A stretch of DNA of 64,000 bases from Martelella sp. NC20 (lineage in GTDB: Bacteria; Pseudomonadota; Alphaproteobacteria; Rhizobiales; Rhizobiaceae). The notes under the pieces were generated by a model that saw nothing but the letters and a program-made list of their open reading frames with translations, was not told the DNA's origin and did not search any database. The translations under genes and the position numbers were made by a program. This document shows positions 57,194-64,000 of this stretch, one piece after another. The stretch's first letter is position 1, and every line of letters begins with the position of its first letter. The stretch covers positions 4,204,001 to 4,268,000 of the forward strand of contig NZ_CP054861.1 in assembly GCF_013459645.1 (NCBI RefSeq), in the 5' to 3' direction.

Positions 57194-57901
57194 ATGGAAG
57201 CGAAGCCTCAAGCCGCCCCATCTACTGGATCTGAAGGTGTCGACGGAACCACGAGCGAGGCAGCAATGAATGTTTTCTTGAGTCAACATGTCAAAGACGC
57301 CATTCCGGATACGGTCTGTGGCGAAAATTCAGTGCTGCCACTTTTCACATCGCTTGACTGGCGTCCGGCACGCACGCATCTCATTGTATCAGACGAGGCG
57401 GGCCTGGCAGCAGTGGAACGACTTCTGGCAAACCCCTTTCCGGTCTCGGGTGAGCGCTTCACACTGCATGTGCTAGGCCGCGAGAACAAGGTCGACGTCT
57501 TGCTACTGCCTGATCGAATGGACGCTTGTGTCAATCCAGATGATCGCAGCTTTCGAGAACTCCTTTGTGCATCCCTGCGTGCTTCCTCCAGTCCCACCCA
57601 ACTTTATGCTGCCGGATCGCAGTCCTTCCTCTTATCGGTATCCAGACTTGCGCGACCCGGCGAGCGGGTCGGCTCGGCGATACAGGCCGAATTGACAGGT
57701 TCGCGCGCTCGCGACGTCCAGTGCATGTGTTGCAAGAACATCTATCGCGACATCGACTATCGTGCGTTGGATTGTCCACGCTGTGAGGTGACTTTGATGG
57801 TGAGCGATCACTATTCAGCAAGCGTCGGTGCATTTGAGACGGTTGCTCTCCGCCCTGCGGATGCAAACCTGCAAACCCTTCGCAAGCAGCGTTTATGGTG
57901 A
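57194..57901 (+). CDS. DmmA-like protein (dimethylamine monooxygenase subunit A family)
   Basis: 235 residues. The C-terminal 60 residues carry QCMCCKNIYRDIDYRALDCP followed by RCEVTLMVSDHYSASVGAFE: four cysteines in two pairs and the DHYS.R/S-GAF pattern of the DmmA-like C-terminal zinc-ribbon. The N-terminal part (HVKDAIPDTVCG...PLFTSLDWRPARTHLIVSDE) fits the DmmA N-terminal domain. DmmA is a subunit of the dimethylamine monooxygenase DmmDABC, but no dmmB or dmmC is nearby; the only oxygenase in reach is the P450 set 9 kb away. An inner start at 57266 (MNVFLSQHVK) with GAGGCAGC upstream is possible. Confidence 0.7.
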   Translation: MEAKPQAAPSTGSEGVDGTTSEAAMNVFLSQHVKDAIPDTVCGENSVLPLFTSLDWRPARTHLIVSDEAGLAAVERLLANPFPVSGERFTLHVLGRENKVDVLLLPDRMDACVNPDDRSFRELLCASLRASSSPTQLYAAGSQSFLLSVSRLARPGERVGSAIQAELTGSRARDVQCMCCKNIYRDIDYRALDCPRCEVTLMVSDHYSASVGAFETVALRPADANLQTLRKQRLW

Positions 57902-58078
57902 GCTCAAGCCGAAAGCGCGACCAACAATAGAATAAGCTTCAAATATAAGAGATCGAGGCTTCAACGCCCTGCGAACACAGGCGACCCACTCCGCCATCCG
58001 AAGTGCCCCAAAGGGCAACAGGTGAAAGTGGCAAAAAGGTGGGAGCATGTCTCACCGACCAACAGAGGAGAACAAGAA

Positions 58079-59674
58079 ATGATTAATTTAAACGGAATGA
58101 AACGATCGCGGCGCCTGCTGCTATCCATAGCGCTGGCAATGGCCGCCTGCGGATCGGCTCAAGCTGCCGAACGGGCCCTGGTGATCGCGCGCGACATGGA
58201 CATTAACTCGCTCGACCCTCACCGGTCATGGTGCGATACTTGTCAGATATACAACTCTTCCGCCTATCAATCGCTCGTAACGCTCGACAAGGACAACAAG
58301 CTCCAGCCGCTGCTCGCAAAGAGTTGGGAGAGCAACCCAGAGCAGACCAAGATTACCCTGCATATCGATCCTACCGCCAAGTTTGCCGATGGCAGCCCCG
58401 TCGAGTCCAAAGATGTGAAATGGACTATTGATCGGTTGAAGAACCTCAAGACCAACACCACTTTCATGGTCGATCCGATATCGGTCATCGACGTTCCGGA
58501 TGCTAGCACCGTCGTGCTGACGCTGGGTCAACCGAATTCCGAATATATCCAGATTCTGGCATCGTCATATATGGCGATCCTCAACAGTGACCTCGTTGCC
58601 GAAAACGGTGGCGTCGCCGATGCGACCGCTCCTGAGAAAGACACGGCCGAAACCTGGTTTCTCACGCACTCCGCCGGCTCAGGGCCGTTCGAGCTGGAGA
58701 GCTACGAACCCAATGCCGAACTTCGACTCAAGCGCAGTGCGGAGTATTGGGGCACGCCGGCACATGTGCCCGAAGTCACTTTCCGTCAGGTGAAAGACGC
58801 TGTCGCTCAGGCACAGATGCTGCAGTCGGGCGCCGTGGACATTGCCCAGCAGATTGATCCGGACACCGCAAACAGCCTTGAAGGAACTGATGTCGTAATC
58901 ACGCGTGAGCCCTCGCTGAACTTCGTTTATATCGCGCTGTCACCCGGCGCCAAGGACAACAAGGTGCCGCTCGACGCCAAGGTCCGCGAAGCTATCTCGA
59001 TCGCAATCGATCGCAAAGGCTTGATCGACATGGTTGTCGGCGGTGCCGGCAGGGAGATTGCTGTACCAGTTTCACCCGGTTTCCCGGGTGCCGACGGGCA
59101 CAAGGTTCCTGAATACAACCCCGAACGCGCCAAGGAGCTTCTCGCCGAGGCCGGCTACCCCGACGGCTTTGAGATCGAGTCCGTTTATCCGGATCTGAAC
59201 ACCTACGGTGTCGACTTCAATCTCATGATGCAGAAGATCCAGCAGGATCTGGCCAAGGTTGGCGTCAAGGTCTCCCTGACACCGGTACCGCTGTCGAACT
59301 GGCGTGATGTGATCAACAGCGATGGCATTCCTCTGACAGCGGTGTTTTATGCGCCCGACTTCTTCGGCACGTCCCAGTTCATCGACTACTTCGGCCTTGC
59401 ACCGGATTCGACCTGGGCCAAACGGGCCGGTGGTGACCGTGATCCTTCGCTGATCAACCACGAGGTTCGCGGCATCATGAGCGCAGCGCTGGCGGCCAAA
59501 ACCCCCGAGGAATCTGACAAGGAGTGGTTCAAAGCTGCTTCTATCATCCATGACACCGGCATTTTCCTTCCCATGGTCAATCCGGATCTCATCCTCGCCC
59601 ATGGACCTAATATCAAGGGCCTGCGTTTCAGCGCTTGCTGCAATACGCCCCTCGCCGAAATCACGAACGAATAA
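58079..59674 (+). CDS. extracellular solute-binding protein, dipeptide/oligopeptide type (family 5)
   Basis: 531 residues. The signal peptide (RRLLLSIALAMAACGSAQA) is followed by ALVIARDMDINSLDPHRSWC and later AISIAIDRKGLIDMVVGGAG, a family 5 DppA/OppA-like binding protein. It would deliver substrate to the DppBCDF-type permease at 51-55 kb, which has no binding protein of its own adjacent. The true start is ATG 58079 with AGAGGAG before it; the frame opens at 58022. Followed by a stable hairpin. Confidence 0.93.
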   Translation: MINLNGMKRSRRLLLSIALAMAACGSAQAAERALVIARDMDINSLDPHRSWCDTCQIYNSSAYQSLVTLDKDNKLQPLLAKSWESNPEQTKITLHIDPTAKFADGSPVESKDVKWTIDRLKNLKTNTTFMVDPISVIDVPDASTVVLTLGQPNSEYIQILASSYMAILNSDLVAENGGVADATAPEKDTAETWFLTHSAGSGPFELESYEPNAELRLKRSAEYWGTPAHVPEVTFRQVKDAVAQAQMLQSGAVDIAQQIDPDTANSLEGTDVVITREPSLNFVYIALSPGAKDNKVPLDAKVREAISIAIDRKGLIDMVVGGAGREIAVPVSPGFPGADGHKVPEYNPERAKELLAEAGYPDGFEIESVYPDLNTYGVDFNLMMQKIQQDLAKVGVKVSLTPVPLSNWRDVINSDGIPLTAVFYAPDFFGTSQFIDYFGLAPDSTWAKRAGGDRDPSLINHEVRGIMSAALAAKTPEESDKEWFKAASIIHDTGIFLPMVNPDLILAHGPNIKGLRFSACCNTPLAEITNE

Positions 59675-59684
59675 TAAGCGAGAT

Positions 59685-59702
59685 GCGGGGGTGCGCCCCC
59701 GC
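59685..59702 (+). terminator. intercistronic GC-rich hairpin
   Basis: GCGGGGG, loop TGCG, CCCCCGC, then TTT. It lies between the binding-protein and aminotransferase genes. It may end most transcripts or protect the 3' end of the binding-protein message, giving more of it than of downstream products. Confidence 0.6.
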
Positions 59703-59726
59703 TTTACCCGCCCACGGAGAGAATTC

Positions 59727-60971
59727 ATGAATATCAGCCTGCACAACAGCCGGGACAAACAACTTCTTGATCGGGCACAACGTGTTGTCCCTGGAGGAGT
59801 GTGGGGGCATATGGCGACGCACGCGATTGCGCCTGGCTATCCGCAGTTCTTCTCCAAATCTGATGGTTGCAGGGTCTGGGACGCGGACGGCAACGAATAT
59901 GTCGACTTCATGTGCGCTTGGGGACCGAATCTGCTCGGCTACCGGCATCCCGAAGTGGATGCAGCCGCTTTCGAACAGATGAAGACGGCTGATATTTCCA
60001 ACGGTCCGACTGAGACCATGGTCGAACTGGCAGAGCTGATGGTCGATACCCTCGATGGCGCTGACTGGACGTTGTTCCAGAAGAACGGAACAGACGCCAC
60101 GACGGCTTGCGTCATGATCGCCCGCGCCCATACCGGAAAGCGCAAGATACTTGTCGCGCGTGGCGCCTATCATGGCGCAGTTCCATGGTGCACCCCGTCC
60201 GTGGTCGGCGTGACGGACGAAGACAAGGCGCATTTGATTTTGTTTGATTTTAACGACATCGCCAGTCTTGAGAAGGCCGCCGCCGATGCCGAGGGTGATT
60301 TGGCAGGCGTCATCCTCTCGGCCTTTCGCCACGATGTCATGCGCGATCAGGAATTGGCGACCCCGGAATTTATGCAGGCTGCGCGCGACATCTGCGATCG
60401 CGCTGACGCAGCACTGATCCTCGACGATGTCCGCGCCAGTTTCCGCATCGATCTCCGCGGCAGTTGGGCGTCTTATGGCATCCAGCCCGATCTGACGGCG
60501 ATGTCCAAGTCGATCGCGAACGGCTGGCCGCTGGCGGCTGTCGCCGGTGGCGAAAGCTTCCGTCAGGCAGCGTCCAAGGTATTCGTCACCGGCTCCTTCT
60601 GGTACGGAGCGGCCGCCATGGCCGCCTCTATCGCCACGATCGGTGTGGTGAAGCGCGATCACGTCATCGATCACATCGCGGCAATGGGCGAGCGCCTGCG
60701 GGCCGGACTGGACGAAGCGGCTGCCCGCCACGGGTTCAGTCTTCGCCAGACCGGGCCTGCACAAATTCCAGCAGTGCTTTTCGATGGTGACCACCAGCTT
60801 CGCCTCGGCAACGCATTCGGTCTCGCCGCGCTGCGCCACGGAGCGTATTTTCACCCGAGGCACAACATGTTCATCTGCGCCGCCCACTCCGCGTCGGACA
60901 TTGACCGCGGAATTGAGGCAGCGGATCACGCGATGGCCGACATGATCGCCGCAGGCGTCGTGCCGGATTGA
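59727..60971 (+). CDS. class III aminotransferase, glutamate-1-semialdehyde aminomutase-like
   Basis: 414 residues. Starting QLLDRAQRVVPGGVWGHMAT, it has FQKNGTDATTACVMIARAHT for the cofactor phosphate, the PLP-lysine in AMSKSIANGWPLAAVAG, and ILDDVRASFRID where most class III enzymes have DEVxTGFR. The changes suggest a GSAM-like subfamily with another role; as part of a catabolic island it is unlikely to make tetrapyrrole precursors. The true start is ATG 59727 after ACGGAGAGAATTC. The substrate is unknown. Confidence 0.87.
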   Translation: MNISLHNSRDKQLLDRAQRVVPGGVWGHMATHAIAPGYPQFFSKSDGCRVWDADGNEYVDFMCAWGPNLLGYRHPEVDAAAFEQMKTADISNGPTETMVELAELMVDTLDGADWTLFQKNGTDATTACVMIARAHTGKRKILVARGAYHGAVPWCTPSVVGVTDEDKAHLILFDFNDIASLEKAAADAEGDLAGVILSAFRHDVMRDQELATPEFMQAARDICDRADAALILDDVRASFRIDLRGSWASYGIQPDLTAMSKSIANGWPLAAVAGGESFRQAASKVFVTGSFWYGAAAMAASIATIGVVKRDHVIDHIAAMGERLRAGLDEAAARHGFSLRQTGPAQIPAVLFDGDHQLRLGNAFGLAALRHGAYFHPRHNMFICAAHSASDIDRGIEAADHAMADMIAAGVVPD

Positions 60972-61188
60972 GCGGAACATATCTGCATTGGCACCGAGGC
61001 CGGGTGCCTCTCCTTTGTGGGAAAGCACGGCGGCAATGCGTCAATCATCGTTGGTGGAGGCGTTTGCTATATGCAAGATTACACGGTCGAACGTCTTCGT
61101 CGCGACGGGCGACTGTTCCTGATCTGTGGTGGCATGAGCCTGACCCAAAAATCGCAATTGAGATGCTTACGGCAGCAGAGGACGCAGC
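60972..61188 (+). other. possible remnant of a gene lost between aminotransferase and kinase
   Basis: After the aminotransferase stop the plus strand keeps open frames. One reads ICIGTEAGCLSFVGKHGGNA then SIIVGGGVCYMQDYTVERLR, and another ends DPKIAIEMLTAAEDAA with a stop that overlaps the kinase start (ATGA). Together they look like the C-terminal part of a frameshifted gene once coupled to the kinase. I do not recognise the family. Confidence 0.35.
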
Positions 61189-62457
61189 ATGACGCCGAAA
61201 CTGGGGATCATCGCAGACGACTTCACCGGCGCCATTCTCGTTGCCGGCATGCTCGAGACAGCCGGTGTGTCTGCACCTGTAGCCTTTAGCAGCCAAGGGG
61301 TTTCAGCCTCACTCGAAAGCGGGGTGCTTATTCTGGCGACGCGGACCCGCGTCTGCCTTGTAGAAGAGGCATTGGCCACAATCAGAGAAGGCGCGGCGGC
61401 GCTTCGCGCGGCTGGCTGTTCCAGCATTGCCTACAAGGCGTGCGCCAGTTTCGATTCCACCGCCACGGGCAATATCGGGCCTGCGGCAAGGTTCTTGAGC
61501 GGTGAAGCAGGTGGCCGGTCAGTGCTGATGAGTGCCGGGTTTCCGCGCTACAATGTTTCGGTGCATCAAGGTTATCTCTTTTATCGCGGTCGGCTGCTCT
61601 CGGAGTCGGTGAAACGATACGATCCACTAACGCCGATGGAGGACCCTGACCTTGCACGCTTTCTCTCGCTACAGATCGGCTCCGATGTAGCCTTGTTGCC
61701 CCACAGCATACTCCGTCACGGGCTTGAAGTGACCACTGAGGCTTGGCGGAGCGCGACGACCGACGGCGTTGCCTATGTACTGGCGGACACCAGCGACGAC
61801 GGCGATGTGGAGGTCACGGCGGATCTGGCGGTCGCAACGGACGCTGTGGTGGTGGCAAGCGATCCGGTGATCGTCGGCGTCGGTCTACGGCTCGCGCAAG
61901 CACGGCGCGCCCTGCCCCCGCCAATATCGCTTCCCGACGGCCCCGGCGCGGTGCTCGTCGGCAGCGTCGGCCCCACCGCGCTCGCTCAGGTCGCCCGTTT
62001 TGCCCAGGATCATCCACTGCTGACCATCGATCCGGCAGACACGCGGGAGGAAGAGGCAATCATCGCTTCGGCGCTGGACTGGGCCGCCCCGCGGATCGGT
62101 GCGCAACCTTTCTGCATCGCTTCGATGGGCGAAGAGGCAGCGGTTGCGAGAGCACAGGCGGCCCTGGGGGTGCTCGGTGCCGCTCGTCGCGCCGAGCGGC
62201 TCATGGGGGGCATAGCCAGAGGACTTCAAGAACGGGGCGTGCGGCGTCTCGTGGTTTCAGGTGGAGAGACGTCCGGCGCCGTGGTGGCGGCCCTTGGTCT
62301 TGAACGCGTTCGCGTCCTGCCGGAAGGACCGTTGGGCAGCGGTTTCTGCGTTGCCGAGCAACCCGTTCGCATGGGGTTGTTTCTGAAGTCCGGAAAAATC
62401 GGCGAGGACGATATCCTGCTCGGAGGCCTGGACGCGCTTGATCCGACATTGTCTTGA
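61189..62457 (+). CDS. four-carbon acid sugar kinase family protein (DUF1537)
   Basis: 422 residues. The N-terminal motif GIIADDFTGAILVAGMLETA and the C-terminal glycine-rich VVSGGETSGAVVAALGLERV are the two family hallmarks (substrate and ATP domains). Members phosphorylate 3-oxo-tetronate, threonate or erythronate. GCAGAGGACGCAGC precedes the ATG. With the class II aldolase at 49207 it could be part of a sugar-acid route, since the two occur together in such pathways elsewhere. Confidence 0.9.
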   Translation: MTPKLGIIADDFTGAILVAGMLETAGVSAPVAFSSQGVSASLESGVLILATRTRVCLVEEALATIREGAAALRAAGCSSIAYKACASFDSTATGNIGPAARFLSGEAGGRSVLMSAGFPRYNVSVHQGYLFYRGRLLSESVKRYDPLTPMEDPDLARFLSLQIGSDVALLPHSILRHGLEVTTEAWRSATTDGVAYVLADTSDDGDVEVTADLAVATDAVVVASDPVIVGVGLRLAQARRALPPPISLPDGPGAVLVGSVGPTALAQVARFAQDHPLLTIDPADTREEEAIIASALDWAAPRIGAQPFCIASMGEEAAVARAQAALGVLGAARRAERLMGGIARGLQERGVRRLVVSGGETSGAVVAALGLERVRVLPEGPLGSGFCVAEQPVRMGLFLKSGKIGEDDILLGGLDALDPTLS

Positions 62458-62479
62458 ACGCCTGAACCAACGGGCCGGA

Positions 62480-63559
62480 TCAGTAGAGCCGCCGCCCGTC
62501 GGGTTTGACTGAACTCCTTTGGAACGCCCTGCGATAGCCCATTGGACTTGTATTGAATTTGGACTTGAACGCCCTGAAATAGGTTGCCGGCGACGAGAAG
62601 CCGCTTGCAAGCCCGGTTTCACGGATGCTGAGTGTGCTGTAGAGAAGCAACTCCCTGGCATGCTGTAGCCGGAACGCAAGATAGTAGCTCTTCGGGCTGT
62701 CCTTGAGGTGCTTCCTGAACAGATGCTGGAGTTCTCTCTTGGAAACATTACACCGGGCGGCAAGCGCCTCAATGGAGAGAGGCTCTTCAATCGTCTCGCG
62801 CATCAATCGTTGCGCCCTCATCAGAGTCGGATTCGTCGACCAGGCGGGTTCATTGACAATCTGCCGCTGGGGGCTACTGCCGGGACGCGACAGCGGATAA
62901 ACGATCTCGTTGGCCACGAGCTCGCAAAGCGCCGAACCACACAGTTTTTCGAGCAGGTAGAGCGACAGATCAAGGCAAGCAACCTGGCCCGCGCACGTTG
63001 CCCTTTCCCGATCGACGACAAAGAGCTGTTCAACGACGTCTGTGTCGGGGTGCAGCTCCTTGAATGAGGCTATGGTGCTCCAATGACTTGTCGCGGTGTA
63101 GCTTTTCAATAGACCTGCCTCGGCAAGCAGAAGCGGTGCAGTATCAATCCCGCAGATTTTAGCACCGGAGGCGGCCTGCCTGCGCAGCCAGTTGAACAAT
63201 GGTCCCTTTCGATCGTCGCTGAACGCGTAAGAGGAGTGCAACATAACAACGTCGAAAGTTCGGCCGTCATCGAACCTCGCGGTCGGTGGAATAAGAATGT
63301 CCAGTGTCGTTTGTATCGGATCTCCATCCGCAGAGATGAAGTCGAAGCGGAAACGTGGCGACTTGCTCAAGCGGTTGGCAGCGCGAAACGGTTCTATCGA
63401 CAGAAGGACCGCGTGCAGTGCAGGCTCGAGTGAAACAACCGCTATATCATAGGGCGCTTCTGACGCTACTGACATCTCATCAGCTCTACCCAGATTTGAA
63501 GGAACCTCCATAGAGGCTTTTCGCGTCTTTCTGAGGTTCGGCTGCATGTGAGTGTTCAT
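62480..63559 (-). CDS. GlxA family transcriptional regulator (DJ-1/PfpI + AraC HTH)
   Basis: 359 residues. The N-terminal class I glutamine amidotransferase-like domain (AVVSLEPALHAVLLSIEPFR, GAKICGIDTAPLLLAEAGLL) is followed by an AraC/XylS helix-turn-helix pair (LAARCNVSKRELQHLFRKHL and IRETGLASGFSSPATYFRAF). The GATR-type regulators control catabolism of quaternary amines and amino acids such as glycine betaine, dimethylglycine and carnitine in related bacteria. The start overlaps the upstream gene by four bases (ATGA). Confidence 0.9.
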   Translation of the reverse strand: MNTHMQPNLRKTRKASMEVPSNLGRADEMSVASEAPYDIAVVSLEPALHAVLLSIEPFRAANRLSKSPRFRFDFISADGDPIQTTLDILIPPTARFDDGRTFDVVMLHSSYAFSDDRKGPLFNWLRRQAASGAKICGIDTAPLLLAEAGLLKSYTATSHWSTIASFKELHPDTDVVEQLFVVDRERATCAGQVACLDLSLYLLEKLCGSALCELVANEIVYPLSRPGSSPQRQIVNEPAWSTNPTLMRAQRLMRETIEEPLSIEALAARCNVSKRELQHLFRKHLKDSPKSYYLAFRLQHARELLLYSTLSIRETGLASGFSSPATYFRAFKSKFNTSPMGYRRAFQRSSVKPDGRRLY

Positions 63560-64000
63560 CCGGCAATCCGTTCGAGGGCGTCGCGAATGGACTTACTGCC
63601 GGCAAGCGCTGCTTCATTGAGAGGGCGCGACACGGTGGGTGCGGCAAGGCCTCCGGTGACGCGCAAAATCTCGTGGTCGAGAAAATCAAAGTAACGTTCC
63701 TGGATCTCCGCCGCCCAGGTGGCTCCCATAGACAGACGCCGTGCCGTCTGCTCCGCGATGATCACCCGGTTCGTCTTTTTGATGGATATCCCGATCGTGT
63801 CCCAATCCATTCCATGGTAATCCAGACTACGCAAATCGATGATTTCGGCGTCGATGCCGGCCTCCGAAGCGGCCTTGATCGCGCGTTCAACCATTACCGA
63901 AGTCGCAAGGACAGTGCAGGCAGTACCGCTCTGGACCACACGAGCAGATTTCAACGGAATACAAAAATCCCGGCTCCCACGGGGGACAGGGAATTCACGC
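63556..64000 (-). CDS. transketolase-like/2-oxoacid dehydrogenase E1 beta subunit, C-terminal part
   Basis: The frame is open to the window edge. Reading in: FPVPRGSRDFCIPLKSARVV, then GTACTVLATSVMVERAIKAA and EIIDLRSLDYHGMDWDTIGI, with RVTGGLAAPTVSRPLNEAAL at the end. This is the C-terminal domain of a pyruvate/acetoin/branched-chain dehydrogenase E1 beta. Only about 148 codons lie inside. The 3' end overlaps the GlxA regulator start by four bases, so the regulator is the next gene of the same transcript. Confidence 0.85.
   Translation of the reverse strand, partial: REFPVPRGSRDFCIPLKSARVVQSGTACTVLATSVMVERAIKAASEAGIDAEIIDLRSLDYHGMDWDTIGISIKKTNRVIIAEQTARRLSMGATWAAEIQERYFDFLDHEILRVTGGLAAPTVSRPLNEAALAGSKSIRDALERIAG

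Noticed and set aside
59661..61028. Long minus-strand frame opposite the aminotransferase
   Set aside because: Antisense shadow; the plus-strand gene has all class III motifs.

Overview
The window looks like a chromosome or large replicon of a Rhizobiales alphaproteobacterium (Rhizobium/Agrobacterium relatives). The evidence is the high G+C, a complete rhizobial-type glycerol operon (glpD-S-T-P-Q-U-V with a divergent glpR), kup, mprF, zwf and gnd, and many solute ABC transporters and GntR/IclR/LuxR/AraC regulators. No rRNA, tRNA or CRISPR array was seen.

1-18 kb is an accessory region in visible decay. Intact genes (alpha/beta hydrolase, SDR, epoxide-hydrolase-like enzyme, a large winged-helix/ATPase/TPR regulator, two aldehyde dehydrogenases, OsmC, ABC-F, DUF1801, VOC, AraC) alternate with broken ones: a frameshifted cytochrome P460, a hybrid single-domain ABC-F, a region-2-only sigma factor, a frameshifted M15-like peptidase joined to a P460 scrap, a thioesterase tail, a universal stress protein remnant fused to an MFS tail, a frameshifted VOC protein and an IS481-like N-terminus.

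18-28 kb is mostly housekeeping: kup, mprF, a rhomboid-like protein, zwf and gnd. It then holds the 3' scrap of a GH15 glucoamylase and a headless TetR gene overlapping a quinone-oxidoreductase-like gene. 28-36 kb is the glycerol uptake and G3P oxidation operon on the minus strand, ended by a strong intrinsic terminator. Its divergent repressor gene glpR is cut after 98 codons by an apparently intact IS21-family element (36194-38699). The gene on the other side of the element is cut as well, so the element marks a deletion or rearrangement junction.

39-64 kb is a catabolic island. It has an SMP-30 lactonase, HpcH/HpaI aldolase, RidA protein, D-threonine-aldolase/D-serine-dehydratase-like enzyme, SDR and FCD-type GntR regulator. 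These are followed by a class I P450 set (FAD reductase, P450, 2Fe-2S ferredoxin), a class II aldolase, a class III CoA-transferase and a dipeptide-type ABC transporter with its IclR regulator. Last come a LuxR regulator, an orphan DmmA-like zinc-ribbon protein, a solute-binding protein, a GSAM-like aminotransferase, a DUF1537 kinase, a GlxA/AraC regulator and the end of a dehydrogenase E1 beta gene. A palindrome (TTTTGATATATCAAAA, perfect twice, degenerate three times) recurs in promoter regions across 17 kb of this island. That suggests one regulon, probably under the GntR protein, for import, monooxygenation and carbon-carbon cleavage of an unknown nitrogen- or sugar-acid-like substrate. 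The substrate and the regulon are inference.
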